Assembly: GCA_018651445.1 (NCBI GenBank)
Contig: JABIDZ010000076.1
Coordinates: 1 to 6,654 of the forward strand
Length of the DNA stretch: 6,654 bases
Direction of reading: 5' to 3'
DNA from: Candidatus Iainarchaeum sp.
GTDB lineage: Archaea > Iainarchaeota > Iainarchaeia > Iainarchaeales > JAAZKV01
Shown here: in pieces, positions 4,890 through 6,654 of the stretch
Numbering within the stretch: position 1 is the stretch's first letter
Layout: each line of letters begins with the position of its first letter
Notes under the pieces: generated by a model
The model's input: only the letters and a program-made list of their open reading frames with translations
What the model was told of the DNA's origin: nothing
The model's database searches: none
Program-made: the position numbers and the translations under genes

Positions 4890-5949
4890 ATTAAAAAAAC
4901 ATATTTTTGAACAATATGAAACGTATGAAAAAGTCCCGATTATTTCATACGAACACGCATTCCACAGTTTTACAAAAAATCCTTATCTAAATGGAAAAGC
5001 AAATGGAAATTTTGTGATTTTGCAACACGAAATATATGAAGGTTGGGTTGAAAAAGAAAGTAAAAACATTATTGAAGATGAAAAAAGGATTAGAACAATA
5101 ATTGATGATAGTTTAATGTTTATTGAAAAAAACATTTCGAGCGTAACAGAATTCTTATCGATTAAAAAATTAACTACTGAAATTGCATTGGAAAAATTAA
5201 AATGGTTAAATGAATTATGCATTGAATTATATTACACTTATTCTTTTTTTACTGTTGAATTAATAAAAACTCAGAATCCCGATTTATTAAAACAACTTCC
5301 TGAAATTAGAATGCAACTATCGAATTTTGTTACTCCCCTTTGGGGAGCATACGATAAAATACTTGATTTTATTGTAGAAAAAGAACAAACAACTCGTTCG
5401 AAAGTAGATATGCTTATTTCAAGTGAAATTGAAAATATTTTACACGGAAATAATGAAATTCTTAAACAAGACGAATTAGAAAAAAGAGAATTTGCAATGG
5501 TTTTACTAGATAACAAAATAGAGAAGTTTGTTGGCAAAAACGCTGAAGAGGTTCGGGTTTGGTTAGACGAACAAAATCCAACTAAAAACCACTTGGAAGA
5601 AAAGAAAAATACAAAAATGGTTGAAGGAATGGTTGCTAGTAAAGGAAAAGTAACTGGCAAGGTTGTTGTATTGCGAGAAAGAGACCACAAAAATTATGCA
5701 CAAGTACTGGCCGGGAAAAAAGATTTTGTTTTAGTTACATTTATGACTCGCCCAGAAATTGTCCCACATCTAAAAGAAGCTTGCGCAATTGTTACAAATG
5801 AAGGCGGGATTACTTGTCATGCTGCAATAGTTTCTCGCGAGCTAGGTGTTCCTTGTATTGTCGGGACAAAACATGCAACAGAAGTATTCAAAGACGGAGA
5901 TTTAGTTGAAGTTGATGCTGAAAACGGAGTAGTAAAGGTGATTGGATGA
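4882..5949 (+). CDS. Stand-alone PEP-utilizing-enzyme mobile (phosphohistidine) domain protein
   Basis: This 355-residue protein is soluble, without signal peptide or membrane segment. Residues 245-353 are the swivelling phosphohistidine domain of PEP synthase, PPDK and rifampin phosphotransferase: VASKGKVTGKVVVL (251-264), FVLVTFMTRPEIVP (282-295), then IVTNEGGITCHAAIVSRELG (303-322), with phospho-acceptor His313 in an intact GGxTxHAAIVxR signature, and VPCIVGT. In known enzymes this His carries phosphate between an ATP-grasp domain and a second site. Both are absent here. Residues 1-244 look mostly helical (KEQTTRSKVDMLISSEIENI is at 167-186) and recall the linker between the ATP-grasp and His domains of rifampin-phosphotransferase-like proteins; that likeness is my impression only. 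It lies between two exporter permeases, overlapping the first by 8 bases and the second by 4. The first two thirds are markedly AT-rich. It may need an ATP-grasp partner encoded elsewhere, or have a sensory or regulatory role; function unknown. Confidence 0.85.
   Translation: MNELKKHIFEQYETYEKVPIISYEHAFHSFTKNPYLNGKANGNFVILQHEIYEGWVEKESKNIIEDEKRIRTIIDDSLMFIEKNISSVTEFLSIKKLTTEIALEKLKWLNELCIELYYTYSFFTVELIKTQNPDLLKQLPEIRMQLSNFVTPLWGAYDKILDFIVEKEQTTRSKVDMLISSEIENILHGNNEILKQDELEKREFAMVLLDNKIEKFVGKNAEEVRVWLDEQNPTKNHLEEKKNTKMVEGMVASKGKVTGKVVVLRERDHKNYAQVLAGKKDFVLVTFMTRPEIVPHLKEACAIVTNEGGITCHAAIVSRELGVPCIVGTKHATEVFKDGDLVEVDAENGVVKVIG
5936..5942 (+). promoter_or_regulatory. Shine-Dalgarno site of the second permease
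   Basis: AGGTGAT matches the 16S 3'-end complement over seven bases and lies within the last codons of the phosphohistidine-domain gene, three bases before the ATG at 5946. It supports that start and the coupled ATGA stop/start junction. Confidence 0.65.
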
Positions 5950-6654
5950 TAGACGAAACAGAAGAGTCTTTGAAGAATTTGCGCCGAGCAGGAATTAGAA
6001 CTTTCTTAACTCTTATCGGAGTGGTTATTGGTATTGCTGCGATAGTTGCATTACTCTCCGTTGGTGCGGGCGTTACTGCAACGTTTGAAGAACAATTTGA
6101 ATCACTTGGGAGTAACACGATAATGATTGCTCCAGGAGACGCTTTTAATATGCAATCAAACACAACTGTAGAAATAACTGATTCGGATACGCGTTTTATC
6201 AAAAATCTTTCTACAGTAGACGATGTAATCAAAGAATATGCTTCTCCCGTCGCCGTAAAATTCAATAACGAAACCAAGAGCAGCGTTTTCTTTACAATTG
6301 ACGAAGAAGGCTTTGAGTTTTTCAAAAGCACAGATTTTGTTACACTCGATTCTGGACGTTGGGTAGAACCAGGCGAGTCAAGTGCTATAATGATTAGTTC
6401 AGGTCTAGCAGAAACAGCTTTTGATAGAGAAATAAACTTGCGAAAACAAATTAACATTAATGGAAAAGACTTCAAAGTAGTTGGAATATTTAAGTTAAGT
6501 GCAATGATGTCTGGTATGGCTGGCGGTGGAGGCGGAATGATTCTAACAACCGTTGAGGGTTACGAACGAGTATTTGAAAATGCTAATTTAGTAGAAATGA
6601 TGGTTAAAACGACTAACACAGATAATGTTGATAAAACAAAAGAAGAGATTGAAG
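5946..6654 (+). CDS. MacB/FtsX-type ABC transporter permease (second copy, cut by window end)
   Basis: The ATG at 5946 overlaps the stop of the preceding gene in ATGA, and 236 codons are open to the window edge; the three C-terminal membrane segments are therefore not visible. Residues 7-19 (ESLKNLRRAGIRT) form the coupling helix, residues 20-42 the first membrane segment (FLTLIGVVIGIAAIVALLSV), and residues 43 onward the extracytoplasmic MacB core domain. By hand alignment, 35 of 59 residues in this N-terminal part are identical to the permease at 3702, so the two are paralogues. The core domains diverge much more. A Met/Gly-rich loop at residues 187-198 replaces the Gly/Pro loop of the first copy. 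It probably pairs with the first permease as a heterodimer driven by the ATPase at 2958, although separate homodimers are possible. Confidence 0.9.
   Translation, partial: MIDETEESLKNLRRAGIRTFLTLIGVVIGIAAIVALLSVGAGVTATFEEQFESLGSNTIMIAPGDAFNMQSNTTVEITDSDTRFIKNLSTVDDVIKEYASPVAVKFNNETKSSVFFTIDEEGFEFFKSTDFVTLDSGRWVEPGESSAIMISSGLAETAFDREINLRKQININGKDFKVVGIFKLSAMMSGMAGGGGGMILTTVEGYERVFENANLVEMMVKTTNTDNVDKTKEEIE

Noticed and set aside
5888..6475. Minus-strand open frame of 195 codons
   Set aside because: It is antisense to the second permease, whose sequence is clearly MacB-like and paralogous to the first; the minus-strand translation is Ser/Ile-rich without recognisable motifs.

Overview
The window looks like chromosomal DNA of an AT-rich archaeon, most likely a DPANN lineage of the Woesearchaeota/Pacearchaeota kind. 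This is inferred from: AT-rich TATA-like elements 20-60 bases before the starts of transcription units; Shine-Dalgarno sites of the AGGTG(AT)/GGAGG type; short, compact proteins; and a mix of a membrane-anchored beta-propeller protein, a winged-helix/Nudix fusion and MacB-type ABC exporter parts. No 16S rRNA, tRNA or other taxonomic marker is present, so the phylum is tentative. No CRISPR array, IS element, tRNA or rRNA was seen, and there is no gene-free stretch longer than about 180 bases.

Layout. (1) Bases 1-939, minus strand: the N-terminal 313 codons of a membrane-anchored extracytoplasmic beta-propeller protein that leaves the window at its left edge. (2) Bases 940-1118: a divergent intergenic region with a TATA box for each direction and two inverted repeats. 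(3) 1119-1847, plus: a winged-helix + Nudix fusion, possibly a regulator. (4) 1925-2839, plus: a secreted charged-helical protein of unknown function with its own promoter and very strong Shine-Dalgarno site, ending in a hairpin plus T-run terminator. (5) 2958 to the right edge, plus: a tightly packed operon of ABC ATPase, MacB/FtsX-type permease, a stand-alone PEP-synthase-type phosphohistidine (swivelling) domain protein, and a second paralogous MacB-type permease cut by the window end. Both outermost genes run off the window.

How the genes work together. The ATPase (LolD/MacB type) and the two similar permeases should form a type VII ABC system that works on substrates at the outer face of the membrane; two different permeases next to one ATPase suggest a heterodimer. 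The striking element is the gene between the permeases. It overlaps its upstream neighbour by 8 bases and its downstream neighbour by 4, so its translation appears coupled to that of the exporter. It keeps the intact phospho-histidine signature of PEP synthase, PPDK and rifampin phosphotransferase (His313), but has no ATP-grasp domain and no PEP/pyruvate barrel. What it transfers phosphate from or to, and whether it acts with the exporter, is unknown; this is the best candidate in the window for an undescribed system.
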